Shown here: piece after piece, positions 10,101 through 18,970 of the stretch
Layout: each line of letters starts with the position of its first letter
Position numbering within the stretch: the first letter of the stretch is position 1
NCBI GenBank assembly: GCA_031841125.1
Contig: CM063107.1
Location: 24,012,499-24,076,498, forward strand
Direction of reading: 5' to 3'
Source: Acanthococcus lagerstroemiae
Lineage: Eukaryota; Arthropoda; Insecta; Hemiptera; Eriococcidae
Length of the DNA stretch: 64,000 nt
The notes under the pieces: generated by a model
What the model was told of the DNA's origin: nothing
Databases searched by the model: none
What the model saw: the letters and a program-made list of their open reading frames with translations, nothing else
Made by a program: the position numbers and the translations under genes

Positions 10101-12312
10101 TCTCAATGCGGCATTCTTGCAGTTTTGTTGGCAAAACTCACACCGTCTTATGAAATACATTGAGCCGTGGGGGTTTTGCCGTTCAACTTTTCATATAGGT
10201 ACTTGGTAAATCTCCAATTATTTTCAATGCGGCTGAGCCGCGATAGAACTCATTCAATGCGGCAAACTTTCAGGCTGTCGCATGGAGTTGACGCCCATGA
10301 TGAAGGAAAGTTGCATGGCTGAGAAGAAGCTCTTCGGCTTTGCAGCCTGCGGCGAAGCCAAACATTATGTGATTCAAATACGTAGTTGACAATAAAGTGC
10401 ATAATGTAATTTTAACAATGATTTTGCTTACCTAGAAGGCGTACATCAACCGAAGATGTTTCTTTTCTCACAAGTTCGGTAATGTCATGCACTGACCTTT
10501 CTTCCCTCATAGTTTCAGTCGTAGGATGCATCACATTAGGTGCGAGATCTACACAACAAGAAAATGAGCTCTGTGTATGAGGCAGTTCATTTCAAACGCC
10601 CACAGTATTATATGCAATTTTTGCGGGGAAATACCTGACTCCTTGGGACTATCCGTTGCTGACAGGTGAAGGTTTCCAGAATCCGGAGTACTACCAACAT
10701 TACCTAATAAGAACAAAATCAATGTTTCACAACCAACCGGTCTGTAATAGTAGATTACACAACAGGAGCGGTAAATAAGCGATAACGAGTGCGAAGTTTG
10801 CGGAACGAGACGCAGCCGAGTGAAGCGAACGCACGAGTGTCGCTTATTTACCAATCCTGTTGTGTAGTTTATTTTACCCAATAACTGTTCGGTAAGGCAA
10901 GGGCATCAGATGTTTGAGAAAAAATATCTCCACGAAAAAATTGAAAAAGTCGCAGTGTACCAAATTAGAATGTTCCTGTAATTAAGTACCTATAGGTAAC
11001 TTCATGTGAATATATTTTACCGCGGTTAAATTCGTAGTCGATGAAATATTGTGTTCATGTAGGAATAAAAGACGTCAAGAATCTGAAATTTGTCAGAATC
11101 AGTGGTGTACAACGATAATTTGTATAAAGCCACTGAAATAATTTGCTCACTTTTGTGGTAAAATTTGATACTAGGTAATATAGATGTTCAAAACTTATGA
11201 AATACATATTAGTTTGTTTTTGTCTATCATTAGTTGTCATTTGGTATTAATAAACATAAATTTCAGTGTACTGTAGGATTCTCGGTTTTGAATGTGTTGA
11301 ACTTTGATCGTTCCGTTGCGATTCGCAATCTGATACTACTAGCGCTTCTGCAGGGGTCCGCCGTAAAATCATGAGTTTATTGTTGACCATTATTTATTTC
11401 TTTAACATCCTTAGGAAAATTATTTTTCTTTACCGGCATTGTTTACTACGTTTTACCATAGGAAGGAAATAACAGTGATAAAGAAGCATTTACCTTTCAA
11501 AAAACAGTGTTATAATTCGTACTTACCGAACAACTATTGGGTAATAGTAAATAACACGCATTGAAAATAAACGATGCTTATTACTGTACTTACCATGAGA
11601 GCTAAGTAATGAAATGTTTGGATCAGAAGTAGTGGCTGAACTGAATCTGCTGCATCGTGGTACAGTTTGTAAGTCCATTGAAACTGAAAATACAGTTTGC
11701 TCATACATAATAATAGGTTCATTCTCAAGGAAGAGGTACTTGTTACCAAATATGTCACATTTTGCAACACTAAAAGAGCGATGTGTTGTACCAAGAATAG
11801 AAGAAAAGAATTACCTGTCTGACTGCTGGAACCCGAAGGTAATATAAGAATTTGATCATCAGTAGACGACGACTGACTGACAGAAATATCTAATGAATAC
11901 AATACGAAAGAATTGAGTACATTCATACTTGGCCGTAAAGAAGCACTGTACGATTGGAATGATAACGTGTAAATAATTACTTCTATCTGGTACACTCGTA
12001 CATTTCAAGTTTGTACGATTTCGATCCCTTACAACGGGAAACTTCTGCTCATCACTGAAATGAGTATCACATACTCGATACCTCGTTCGAATCAAATTCA
12101 CCGGTTTCCCAATCAAGTCTTGCCTTCCACTGGCATTCAACCATCTCAATGCACGCTAGAACAAATTGAAAAAAGACATGTTTCATGCACATTCCTCAAC
12201 AGGAATTTACAGAGTGGACTTCATTATTTACCTCCTCGTCATTCGGGAACAAATGCATCTTCACGACTTTGGCAGTCAAGGAGCATCCACGAACGGCACA
12301 TTTATGTACCAT
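3059..12312 (-). CDS. THAP-domain P-element-transposase-like protein (THAP9-like), 14 exons
   Basis: This is a DNA-binding transposase or transposase-derived nuclear protein. Exons in transcript order: 12312-12232, 12155-11981, 11889-11815, 11683-11594, 10703-10635, 10548-10432, 9416-9342, 9074-9006, 7198-7130, 7035-6982, 6809-6424, 6280-5804, 5714-5417, 4173-3059. Every junction has GT/AG and matching phase. The total is 3,150 bases, giving 1,049 residues and a TAG stop. The start is the ATG at 12312, six codons before the second THAP cysteine region, with no longer frame upstream. The order is THAP finger (1-85), small-exon linker (86-291), basic helical segment (292-420), RNase H-like core with a GTP-binding-type insertion (421-678) and C-terminal core (679-1049). 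Predicted acidic triad: D452, D541, E790. P transposases and THAP9 are shorter (about 750-900 residues); the difference is the linker. No P-type terminal repeats were seen. The splice model is inference from sequence and homology. Confidence 0.87.
4174..5416. other. Intron 13 of the THAP gene
   Basis: It holds the 18-bp minisatellite at 4335-4442. The rest, including 4880-5370, is low-information sequence with no supported reading frame. Confidence 0.7.
4335..4442. repeat. 18-bp minisatellite, exactly 6 copies
   Basis: The unit GAACCAGGGGTTCTAGTT repeats six times, almost without change (first copy GAACCGGGG). As 18 is divisible by three, one plus-strand frame encodes repeating EPGVLV, but this lies within an intron of the THAP gene and is probably not translated. 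Confidence 0.95.
5417..5714 (-). CDS. Exon 13 of the THAP gene: P-transposase insertion domain
   Basis: The exon starts after GTTTATAG with IIPLFDPPHLLKCIRNNL, the junction motif conserved in P/THAP9 proteins. It continues with an insertion domain that in Drosophila P transposase binds GTP (KLTDAHVYPDKIKKMKV, AAQVFSQRV). It ends at HSDG before GTAAGT in phase 1, matching exon 14. I cannot tell by eye whether the GTP-contact residues are kept. Confidence 0.88.
5804..6280 (-). CDS. Exon 12 of the THAP gene: first half of the RNase H-like catalytic core
   Basis: The exon is 477 bases, phase 0 at both ends, with acceptor TTTTTTTTAG and donor GTAAAT. It opens LLNRIPFGAGIS, the usual entry to the P-type core. 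VIFDEMSLEP carries the first catalytic aspartate (D452) and ATVCDQAAAN the second (D541). Between them lie ALVFMARG and KWKQPVAFYF, which are hallmarks of the family. No stop or frameshift is present. Confidence 0.9.
6424..6809 (-). CDS. Exon 11 of the THAP gene: basic helical segment and HTH-like motif
   Basis: The 386-base exon follows TGCATTTCAG and ends before GTATAG in phase 0. It contains LTPRALRFYKTSKKLRKL, a Lys/Arg/Glu-rich helical stretch, then RRFTLEDKIFALTLLKQSP and YRLLRKTFALPSRKTL. In P/THAP9 transposases this order (coiled coil, then a helix-turn-helix with LxxxxxxSPKxYRxLRKxFxLPS) lies between the THAP finger and the catalytic core and serves dimerisation and DNA binding. Confidence 0.88.
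6982..11889 (-). CDS. Exons 3-10 of the THAP gene: eight symmetrical mini-exons forming the linker
   Basis: The eight exons are 75, 90, 69, 117, 75, 69, 69 and 54 bases. All start and end in phase 1, and all split a glycine, valine, aspartate or asparagine codon at the border. Each is bounded by a good acceptor (for example TATTTTCAG, ATTTGCAG) and donor (GTAAGT, GTAATT, GTATTT, GTAAGC, GTGAAT, GTAAAT, GTAATT, GTACAT). The peptide is rich in Ser, Thr, Asp, Glu and Pro and looks disordered. Exon 7 starts DEELLIIEEEVQ, and exons 5 and 8 share a TDS-rich C-terminal half. Individual mini-exons are less certain than the domain exons because homology does not support them; the evidence is phase and splice sites. 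Further mini-exons could be hidden in the long introns. Confidence 0.72.
7199..9005. other. Intron 8 of the THAP gene
   Basis: This 1.8-kb intron carries an ATT/ATC-rich simple repeat (about 7285-7325), a block rich in CCGG, CCGGTTACC and TTCACACG motifs (about 7665-7870) that looks like an old element, an A/T-rich block (7885-8010) resembling the inverted repeat at 62.9-63.2 kb, and the palindromic MITE at 8401-8571. Confidence 0.6.
8401..8571. mobile_element. Palindromic foldback MITE, 171 bp
   Basis: The element is a near-perfect inverted repeat from TAGAGCACCTAG to its reverse complement, with a core containing GATGCCGAATCCGACTATG. It is flanked by the 7-bp direct repeat ACATTAC (8394-8400, 8572-8578). 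The core matches that of the elements at 12582 and 63657, while the arms are clearly diverged. It lies in intron 8 of the THAP gene. Confidence 0.88.
9186..9313. mobile_element. Foldback MITE, about 128 bp
   Basis: The ends are GGACCGGTCACCCGACG and its reverse complement, and the inverted match continues imperfectly for about 45 bases (shared GGAAGTGAAACG). No clear target duplication is visible. It lies in intron 7 of the THAP gene. Confidence 0.75.
9417..10431. other. Intron 6 of the THAP gene
   Basis: I see no gene or repeat with clear ends. Short runs such as GCGGCTGAGCCGCG and CTGCAGCC are present, and a G-rich tract lies near 9640-9655. Confidence 0.5.
10755..11560. repeat. Overlapping inverted repeats in intron 4 of the THAP gene
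   Basis: A first pair joins TACACAACAGGAGCGG (about 10755) to CCTGTTGTGTAG (about 10868), with TAAATAAGCGA arms. A second imperfect pair of about 35 bases joins 10856-10895 and 11521-11556 (shared TACCCAATA, GTTCGGTAAG). They may be one or two decayed MITEs; edges and target duplications are not clear. Confidence 0.5.
11981..12312 (-). CDS. Exons 1-2 of the THAP gene: THAP zinc-finger domain
   Basis: Exon 1 (12312-12232, 27 codons) begins MVHKCAVRGC and ends HLFPNDEE before GTAAAT. Exon 2 (12155-11981) follows TTCTAG and carries RWLNASGR, VCDTHF and the TSVPD box. The THAP C2CH ligands would be C5, C10, C56 and H59, with the usual C-X2-H spacing for the second pair. The tryptophan at 32 and the proline in the (A/S)VP box fit the family. 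THAP domains bind specific DNA, which in P transposases means the element ends. The finger appears complete and unbroken. Confidence 0.88.
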
Positions 12313-12581
12313 TACGAAACCAGAATTACGAACACACTTCGTTGAAATAGAAACAAGATCAATTACGAAAATAACTAAAAATACAATAAATAATAATGCA
12401 AAAACTGAATCCTCAAATATTCGAAATAGATTTCAACAGTAACGGATGGTAAACAAAGATAACGAACCGGATGCACGCATACAAAATATTCGAATTATTC
12501 TCTACAATCAGCGCTGCAGGTGTCTGGAACCGTGAACTAAAAATAAGAATTCAACAAATCCCTTGAGTGCGCAGGCCATGT

Positions 12582-12753
12582 AGGGCTCTATAGTTTCACC
12601 TGGGTATACTAAGCCACCATTTTGGTTCATACTGCGCTCGTCGATGCCGAATTGACTACGCGTTACGCTCCGCATAGTCGGATTCGGCATCCACGGGCGC
12701 AGTATGAACCAAAATGGCGGCTTAGTATACCCAGGTGAAACTATAGAGCCCTA
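12582..12753. mobile_element. Palindromic foldback MITE, 172 bp
   Basis: The arms begin TAGGGCTCTATAGTTTCACC and end with the reverse complement. The same arms and core occur at 63657-63829, there in the opposite orientation. No direct repeat flanks this copy. It lies between the divergent THAP and zinc-finger genes, about 270 bases upstream of the THAP start codon. Confidence 0.88.
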
Positions 12754-13355
12754 GTAAAGTGAGTTGGAGTCATTCGTTGGTATGTTCCTTTGTTGGAATC
12801 CGTTGTATTTGTGTATATTTATACCGCATTTCAAGGATCAAAACTTTTCAAATTTTGGAAATCAGAATTATTTTGAAGAACTGAAGAACACTTTCGAAGA
12901 CATAGAAAGTGGGTAATTAATTTTCAATCTGATGGTATCAGTTCAAGAGCAGTATTTTGAAACAATCATCAAAAAAATCTACATTATTTACAGAAAAAAA
13001 AACGAAGAATATTTTAAAAGCAATAATAGGCGTGTTCACCCAAGGTGTGGTGAAAATCATGAATAGAAGCAAAAAGCAATGCAGCATACCTTGAGCAAAC
13101 TGCTGTAGAGTGGAAGCTGGAAGCACGAAACCAAACACGAAACTGTCGAACAAGCAGCGCTCGACACTACCTTTGGCCTACTCTCGAACTATTTACAACG
13201 TGGCGAAAGCTGAAAGGTTAAGGAAGAGTGGGCGATCTATTAAGAAGTAATATAATACATTATCTCTGGATGAACGCGAATTTCAAACGGCAATGCTGGA
13301 ATGGTTTCCTCGAATAACCTCATAGTATTGTTCTTTTCGAATTTTGTTGATACAG

Positions 13356-14610
13356 GAATGTTCCACCTGTGGTAAAAAATTGCGAAGTAGAGATGGAATT
13401 AGTCAACATACAAAGAAATTCGGCGGTGGAAAAAAGATGATAGATCCTTCAAAGAACGTTTGCATTTTTTACTGCTGGTCTTTTTTTATTCACCAAAAAA
13501 TTTACACATGTTTCATTTGTAATGTACTGTTTGCATAGCGTTACCCTTGTAATCATTGCCATAAAGAATTCTTCTCTCACTGGGGGCTTTCAAAACATCA
13601 GAAAAAGAACCATTCTATAGGGATTCCGATTCAAAAAGAAGTACGTATATATTCATTTGAGTGGTATTGATAAGCACATGAACAATTGCACTATAAACCA
13701 TACATATGTTAGGTAAGGAAATCGCTGAAATGTAAGTTTTGCTCCACTATGTTTGCTTCCAAACAAGGCCGCATCAATCATGCTAAAAAGAATCATCCCG
13801 AATATAATATCAAAATGAATGAACTGAGTACCAGAAAAACGCATGTGAGTAGTGAATATTCATTTTGAAGTTATTTGTCTACTTTATTGTATATATGGAG
13901 GACAGCTACATCGCTGAGCCGATTGTTTGGTTTTTTTGGTGTAGATGCCACCCACTAATTTACCGATGACGCCGATTCTGATTTCATCTCTCCAAACAAT
14001 ACACTGTATGAGTTCAGTTTAATGTAGGATTTATCATTGTTTTTCGTTTCCATTTTTAGGACTGCATTTTTTGTGGAAAAACTTTCGCAAGTAAAAATTA
14101 TAGAAACCAGCATGAAGATACCTGTATGAAAAAATTCGAAGATATTGCCTCAAGCAGCGTTAAAAATCCTGACCAAAGAGCTGAAGGCAAGTTAATAGTG
14201 CAGATATTTAGGCGTAGTGTACATAGATGGTGTAAATATCTATCATTTTTCAGAAATCCTTACAAATGATGAAATATTTTTCCTTCAACCAGACATCTCA
14301 GCATCAAACAACATTCAAACTGTTCAAAGTATGAATAAAATTTTGAAAATGAGTAATAATTTTCTATGTCACTTTTATAAACACCTGTTTAATTACACTG
14401 CTTACATTTGTTTATAGATGTGCAAGAGAGAACAACTACGATGCCTTTTGAGTTTCAGAATAGTACTTGTTCCCCAGAGATGCCTCAATTGAGCAGTAAT
14501 GTAGAAGAACCACGGAGATCAACATCAAGTAATAAGATTCAAAGTGAAAGCCTTACAGTATGGGGTTTCAGCTTCAAATGTTATTATATCACTTCTGAGA
14601 TTACCTTACT
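13356..14610 (+). CDS. C2H2 zinc-finger protein, partial multi-exon gene
   Basis: Five candidate exons each follow an AG and join in frame: 13356-13457, 13539-13640, 13713-13844, 14060-14186 and 14418-14610. Exons 2 and 3 each carry a perfect C-X2-C-X12-H-X4-H finger (CNHC...HQKKNH and CKFC...HAKKNH). Exon 1 has CSTC...H without a clear last ligand, and exon 4 is a C2HC finger (CIFC...HEDTC). The first three junctions are phase 0. Exon 4 ends at a GC donor (GCAAGT) in phase 1 and matches exon 5. Exon 5 is Ser/Thr/Pro-rich and either ends at a GTGAGT donor (14611) or at a TGA in its own frame (14612). The first exon's donor (GTTTGC) is weak. A 44-codon frame from the ATG at 12782 is a candidate upstream exon, but its phase does not match, so it is not joined. 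Probable role: nucleic-acid binding. Confidence 0.68.
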
Positions 14611-15122
14611 GTGAGTGTTGGATACCTAGATGGTAACTCATAACTGTGAATAATCACTGAATAACAAAGTTCAAGAGTCATGTAGAAACTATATGACATA
14701 GCGTTTACTGATAAGCTTTTTTCAACGTGAGTACACATAATTTGAATTGGGGGGAGGCCAATTTTGAAAAATTCTACTTTTTATGCTCCTTCCAACGATA
14801 CTAATAACTCATTTTGTTCACAAATATTGGTTGGTTTTTGTACGCCGAACAGCGTCCAAGTGTAGTGAATGTTTGAAAATATGTCCAAAAAGACAGAAAT
14901 TCAGAAAATTTGATAAAATATGCTCCAAATATGCTTCTAAAATACCAAATATGCAATTATATTGAAATATACAAAAATACCGAATTTCAAATGGAGTCAT
15001 TTCACTCAAAATTTCCTGTTTCGCAAAGATATCTTCAAAACGTTTGATTTGATTCACAGATGGGTAAAAGGTGTTGAGAAACCTGATGGTTTCGTAAACG
15101 AAAAGAATTATTCACTTCTTAA
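14611..15122. other. Spacer before the Copia/tandem array
   Basis: This is AT-rich sequence in which I see no gene, repeat or splice-supported exon. It could include the end of the zinc-finger gene. Confidence 0.5.
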
Positions 15123-15266
15123 CTTTATATTTTTCCGATTTCACATGAGGGATAATAACACAACTAGAACGATAAAATTTTTCTGACAAAAATAATCTAG
15201 AAAACGAAACATACAAAATCGATATATCAAATCTCTGTTAAATCGATATTATAACACTCCCCTTCG
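15123..15266 (-). repeat. Copia 3' LTR with polypurine tract
   Basis: Positions 15123-15256 match the 133-bp LTR found after each integrase fragment (16779-16911 in unit 1), with a few changes; the expected outer TG/CA pair reads AG on the element strand. On the minus strand the LTR starts TGTTATAATATCG, directly after the purine tract CGAAGGGGAG (15266-15257), the normal layout at the 3' end of an LTR retrotransposon. No 5-bp target duplication links this LTR with that at 16911. Confidence 0.85.
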
Positions 15267-15323
15267 ATTTAACTATCTATATGAATAAATCGAGTAAATT
15301 TAAGATAATCCAACGTAAATTAT

Positions 15324-15593
15324 TCAACTTAAAACTAAATTACAGAAGTCACAAAATTTTTCGAACCTTTTCCGGCCCAAGCTCTTAGTGAGCATATCCG
15401 CAATCTGTAACTCACTACTCAAATAAACTGACAGGATAATATTCTTCTCCCTAAGGTCCTTAATATAATGAAACTTAATATCAATATGCTTAGTACGTTT
15501 GGATGAACTAGGGTTCTCCAACATGTCCCGAGCGCTCTGATTATCCTCATATATAGGAACAGGCCCGTAATCATGAACCCAAAGTCTTCCAAT
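15324..15593 (-). pseudogene. Copia RNase H domain fragment
   Basis: The translation contains IYEDNQSARDML, KRTKHIDIKFHYIKDL and IADMLTKSLGRKRFEKF, the conserved end of Ty1/copia polyproteins. It is followed by a stop, the polypurine tract and the 3' LTR. Its start is cut off at the array edge (AACCAAC at 15594), so the catalytic N-terminal part is missing. It is present once, only beside unit 1. Confidence 0.9.
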
Positions 15594-15692
15594 AACCAAC
15601 AGAGAAGGAAGCCACCTTTGTATTCTTTCGTTATCCAATCAGCTGCTTTACACCGACCAACGCTGTAGAGAAGAACGCACGTCTCCTAGTAT

Positions 15693-16777
15693 TTACTCAC
15701 ACACTCTACATCTAGGATTAGCTATTTTTAGAAAAGCTGGTTGCCAAGTTTCGGTGCCTGTTGGCATGTTATTTCGATTCAATTCGATAGAATACACTGG
15801 TGCCTGAACCTCTTGCTGGTACCCTAGGGCCACCAATCGTGCTCTGTGTGAACCGTCAGTCTTGATTTTATAGACCCATTTCGAGCCAATGACCTTGCCC
15901 TTTGGAGGACGATCCACGACTTCCCACACATCATTTTTCCGCCTAGACTTCATCTCGACTTCTCCAGCTGCATTCCATTCTGGACAGTTTTCTTGATAAT
16001 TATCAGTAACACAAAACGCGTACAGTCATTATACTCCGGTATAATGATGTTTTCAATGGAATCAGGGTCGACAACATACTCTTCCGAAGTTTGGGAGTTA
16101 TCCCCGCTGTAGAACTTATTCTTGTCAAAATCTATGTCACAAGCGTCAACGATTTTTTGATCCTCTGGAAACCAAACTCGATAACCGACATTTGTATATC
16201 CGACCAAAAATCCCATGCGAGATTTATCATCTAATTTTTTTTGCCGTTCATTAGGAATGTGAACATAAGCCGCACACCCGAATATCCGCAAATTTTTAAC
16301 GTTTGGCTTCACAGATTTCCACATTTCCACTGGTGTTTTACCCTCAAGCGTCACAGTTGACGTTCGATTAGATAAATACGCGGCAGTCTTGACAGCTTCC
16401 GACCACAGGTACTTGGGCAATCTGGAGTCTAGTAACAAAGCATGTGCCTTATCAAGAATAGTGCGATTTTTCCGTTCCACTTTTCCATTCAACTCATGGA
16501 TGTAGGGTACTGAATAATCGATATCAATACCTTTCTCTGCACAAAAATTTTGAAACGCCTTAGAGGTGAATTCTCCTCCATTATCACAACGGATACGCGC
16601 GATTTTAGTTCCAAATTTAGAATTAACAAGGGCTTCAAATTTACGAACATAATTTAAGGTGTCGTCTTTAGTTTCTAATGGAAAAACCATAGTAAACTTA
16701 GTATAATCGTCAACTATAACTAACGCAAACTTTTCATCAGGGAGACCTACCGGATCTATTGAACCAAATAGATCCAT
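15693..16777 (-). pseudogene. Unit 1 Copia integrase core plus RT stub
   Basis: The 275-codon integrase frame (16777-15950) starts at an ATG only one base past the LTR. It has VIVDDYTKF, RCDNGGEF and NGKVERKNR, giving D23, D65 and E101 with D-35-E spacing as in Copia integrases. The zinc-binding N-terminus, gag, protease and primer site are absent. The frame ends in TGA overlapping (ATGA) the ATG of an 86-codon frame (15953-15693) with WEVVDRPPKGK and KTDGSHRARLVALGYQQE. This is the RT N-terminus, which is cut after QAPV. Copy-specific changes: P to S in LWSEA, L to S in QTSEE, and the KW motif preceded by GS. Confidence 0.9.
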
Positions 16778-16778
16778 A

Positions 16779-16911
16779 TGTTATATTTTTCCGATTTCAC
16801 ATGAGGATAATAACACAACTAGAACGATTAAATTTTTTTGACAAAAATAATCTAGAAAACGAAACGTAAAAAATCGATATATCAAATTTCTGTTAAATCG
16901 ATATTATAACA
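16779..16911 (-). repeat. Copia 5' LTR of unit 1 (133 bp)
   Basis: The repeat has TGTTATA at one end and TATAACA at the other, the normal TG...CA inverted ends. It lies upstream of the integrase ATG in transcription order. Equivalent LTRs sit at 20057-20189, 23302-23434, 26571-26703, 29834-29966, 33095-33227, 36363-36495, 39603-39735, 51013-51145 and 58508-58640. In units 5 and 6 the terminal base is changed (TGTTAT to AGTTAT). Confidence 0.9.
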
Positions 16912-17164
16912 AAAGGTACGTGGACAGGGGATAAACTAGAAGAAATTTTACTGCAATCATTGACTAGCTGATAAGTTGAAGTCAGTAAAATATGAGTTTT
17001 TCGCTAACTTCCTACACTGGTATTGATAAAAGGAAACCAAATCTGATATGTTGGAGCTTTGAGACAAAGTATCAACGTTTATTAATTTTTTATAAATTAA
17101 TAAAAATAAAGATAATTTTATCACTATTAAATTTACAATTTAATTTAAATACACATATATATAA

Positions 17165-17217
<53 letters not shown>

Positions 17218-17363
17218 CATAAATTCATACATATATAAATACATAAATTCATACATAATATATAAATACATAAATTCATACATATATAAATACATATAAA
17301 TACATACATATATAAATACATAAATTCATACATATGTAAATACATAGTTTTAATTCGCGTCAT

Positions 17364-17440
17364 TGTGGTGCCCGAAATGGTCATTAACTGAACTTGAGGT
17401 GCCCAGTCATGACGTTGAGGTGCCTGTTTCGGGCACCACA
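17364..17440. other. Hairpin with GTGGTGCCCGAAA stem, one per unit
   Basis: TGTGGTGCCCGAAA pairs with TTTCGGGCACCACA about 49 bases downstream. The loop contains two further GAGGTGCC copies. The same structure is in every unit, and a related GAGGTGCCCGG motif recurs outside the array near 59253. Function unknown; it may be a relic MITE. Confidence 0.7.
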
Positions 17441-17822
17441 AGGTTTTTACGTTATTTCAAGCTGAAGTACGAGGTAGGGCATGCCGTCATACCGTTCTTG
17501 TTATAGGAATATCGAGAAATCAAAAATCAGCTGACTACCTTCAGTCAAGATTTTATTTTAAATTAAAAACCACAGGTGAGAAGTTGGGAAGCATTTCACT
17601 GTGCTCAGGGAGCTGTCAGATCCCTCTATGAAATATCACAAATAAATTCTGCGGAATACAATCTTATTCTTATCACTTGAAGTTAAGGTTGTTGCAAACT
17701 GGGGTACTGTTACAAACTGGCGCAACCACCCTATGTGAACTTAGGCTACACTAGACTAAAATCTAGACAAATGAAACCTCATCGAACTCGAAAAGAAAAT
17801 GAGTCAGATAATAATTGTAGGT

Positions 17823-18305
17823 TTATTTTACTTTCGGTTCCTTCACTTGTCTCTCCTTTTTTATTCTTCCGTCTTCATCTCTTAAAACAGGGCCACCCAG
17901 ATCCATCTTAAGTTGGTCATCGTTCATTATCAATTCAACACACCACACAGTAATACTTTTTTTCATGACGGTACAAAATTCAACATAAATCCTTCCCAGC
18001 GAATAACCAGTGGGTATAATATTTTTCATGTACAATTCTAATCGATTTTCATAACGTACATCAACTAATGGAATGCTACCTAGACACGGATTATAATGAG
18101 AAGTACGTTTTTGCGATGCATCATAAATAAATTTCAATACCCATAGGGAATTATGTTTCTAGTGAGTAACGTTCAGACCAACAAACTGTCCATCCTGAAA
18201 TTCGAACATTTCCAATACTTTTATACATTCTGTTAAATTAGACACAGCTGGGACTGGTAGTATCAGTATTCTGTTCCGTTTCGGCTGTTCCTTCCTCCTG
18301 CTCAT
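17823..18305 (-). pseudogene. Unit 1 copy of the 161-codon ORF, broken by TAG
   Basis: The frame has the same start (MSRRKEQPKR) as the intact unit 6 copy, but an in-frame TAG replaces the TGG after VTH, leaving a 104-codon downstream part starting at MKFIYDASQ. It carries a Q in NDDQLKMDL where other units have L. Confidence 0.8.
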
Positions 18306-18668
18306 ATTTTCAGAATTGCACGGATTCTATTCACAAAACCACGCATTAAATTATTAATATTACTGTAAAATTTTCATACTGTCCGTTAAAACTTCGCAAG
18401 GATGCTTACCAACTCGACAAATAAATGCAGTCCGTCACCTACAATTTTACAGAATCGAAACCATAACCAACAGCCAAAATAATTATACTGATAAGACCCA
18501 TTCATAATAATACATAATCACAACATTTACGAGCGCCGAAGAATGCCTCACAGTACACTGTTTATGCACTCCTCCGGTGTTATTTTTTACAAAAAATTAA
18601 TTTACGTAGGCAGATCCTCTTAATAATTACAGCATTTTCATTTTTTACATGTTTTAGGCTGAACCAAC

Positions 18669-18870
18669 CATAGGCGGCAACTTTGTGGGTGCTCTGGGGC
18701 TCGAGCACCACTTGGGATTTTTTGAGCACCCCTTGGGGAATTCCTCAAAAATAAAAAATTCATTACATTAAGATCTTCTTTGGCAAATTCCCCCCCCCCC
18801 CTCCCTCTAAATTCACGTTATAAAATTTTGTTCAAGCACCCCTTGGGAAAATTGTAAGTTGCCGCCGTTG
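18669..18870. mobile_element. hAT-like MITE at the unit 1/2 junction
   Basis: The ends are CATAGGCGGCAACTT and AAGTTGCCGCCGTTG (13 of 15 bases inverted), flanked by the 8-bp repeat GAACCAAC (18661-18668, 18871-18878). The right-hand duplication is also the first bases of the next unit. The interior has paired GAGCACC/CACCCCTTGG motifs and a C-homopolymer. Equivalent copies: 21917-22115, 25184-25384, 28449-28647, 31708-31908, 34976-35176, 38217-38416, 49630-49826, 57121-57321. Confidence 0.85.
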
Positions 18871-18970
18871 GAACCAACAGAGAAGGAAGCCACCTTTGTA
18901 TTCTTTCGTTATTCAATCAGCTGCTTTACACCGACCAACGCTGTAGAGAAGAACGCACGTCTCCTAGTAT

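Larger units (their letters stand above)
15594..18871. repeat. Tandem array unit 1 (3,278 bp)
   Basis: The unit runs from AACCAACAGAGAAGG to GCCGCCGTTGG. In order it holds the Copia RT stub and integrase (15693-16777), the LTR (16779-16911, TGTTATA...TATAACA), unique-looking AT-rich sequence, an (AT)n plus TACATAAATTCATA microsatellite (about 17153-17345), a hairpin (17364-17440), the broken 161-codon ORF (17823-18305) and a hAT-like MITE (18669-18870). The following units repeat this layout head to tail. Confidence 0.97.

Noticed and set aside
12782..12915. ATG-starting 44-codon frame as first exon of the zinc-finger gene
   Set aside because: It looks protein-like and has GT sites near its end, but neither gives the phase 0 needed by the exon at 13356, so it was not joined.
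15123..16911. A complete Copia element at unit 1
   Set aside because: Both LTRs, the polypurine tract, RNase H and integrase core are there, but gag, protease, the primer site and most of RT are missing and no 5-bp target duplication matches.
16992..17222. Plus-strand frame starting MSFSLTSYTGIDKRKPN, repeated in all units
   Set aside because: Its length changes with the AT microsatellite it runs into, it has no recognisable domain, and its conservation is explained by the array itself.
17145..17441. Minus-strand frames with [15 protein letters not shown] repeats in every unit
   Set aside because: They are translations of (AT)n and TACATAAATTCATA repeats.
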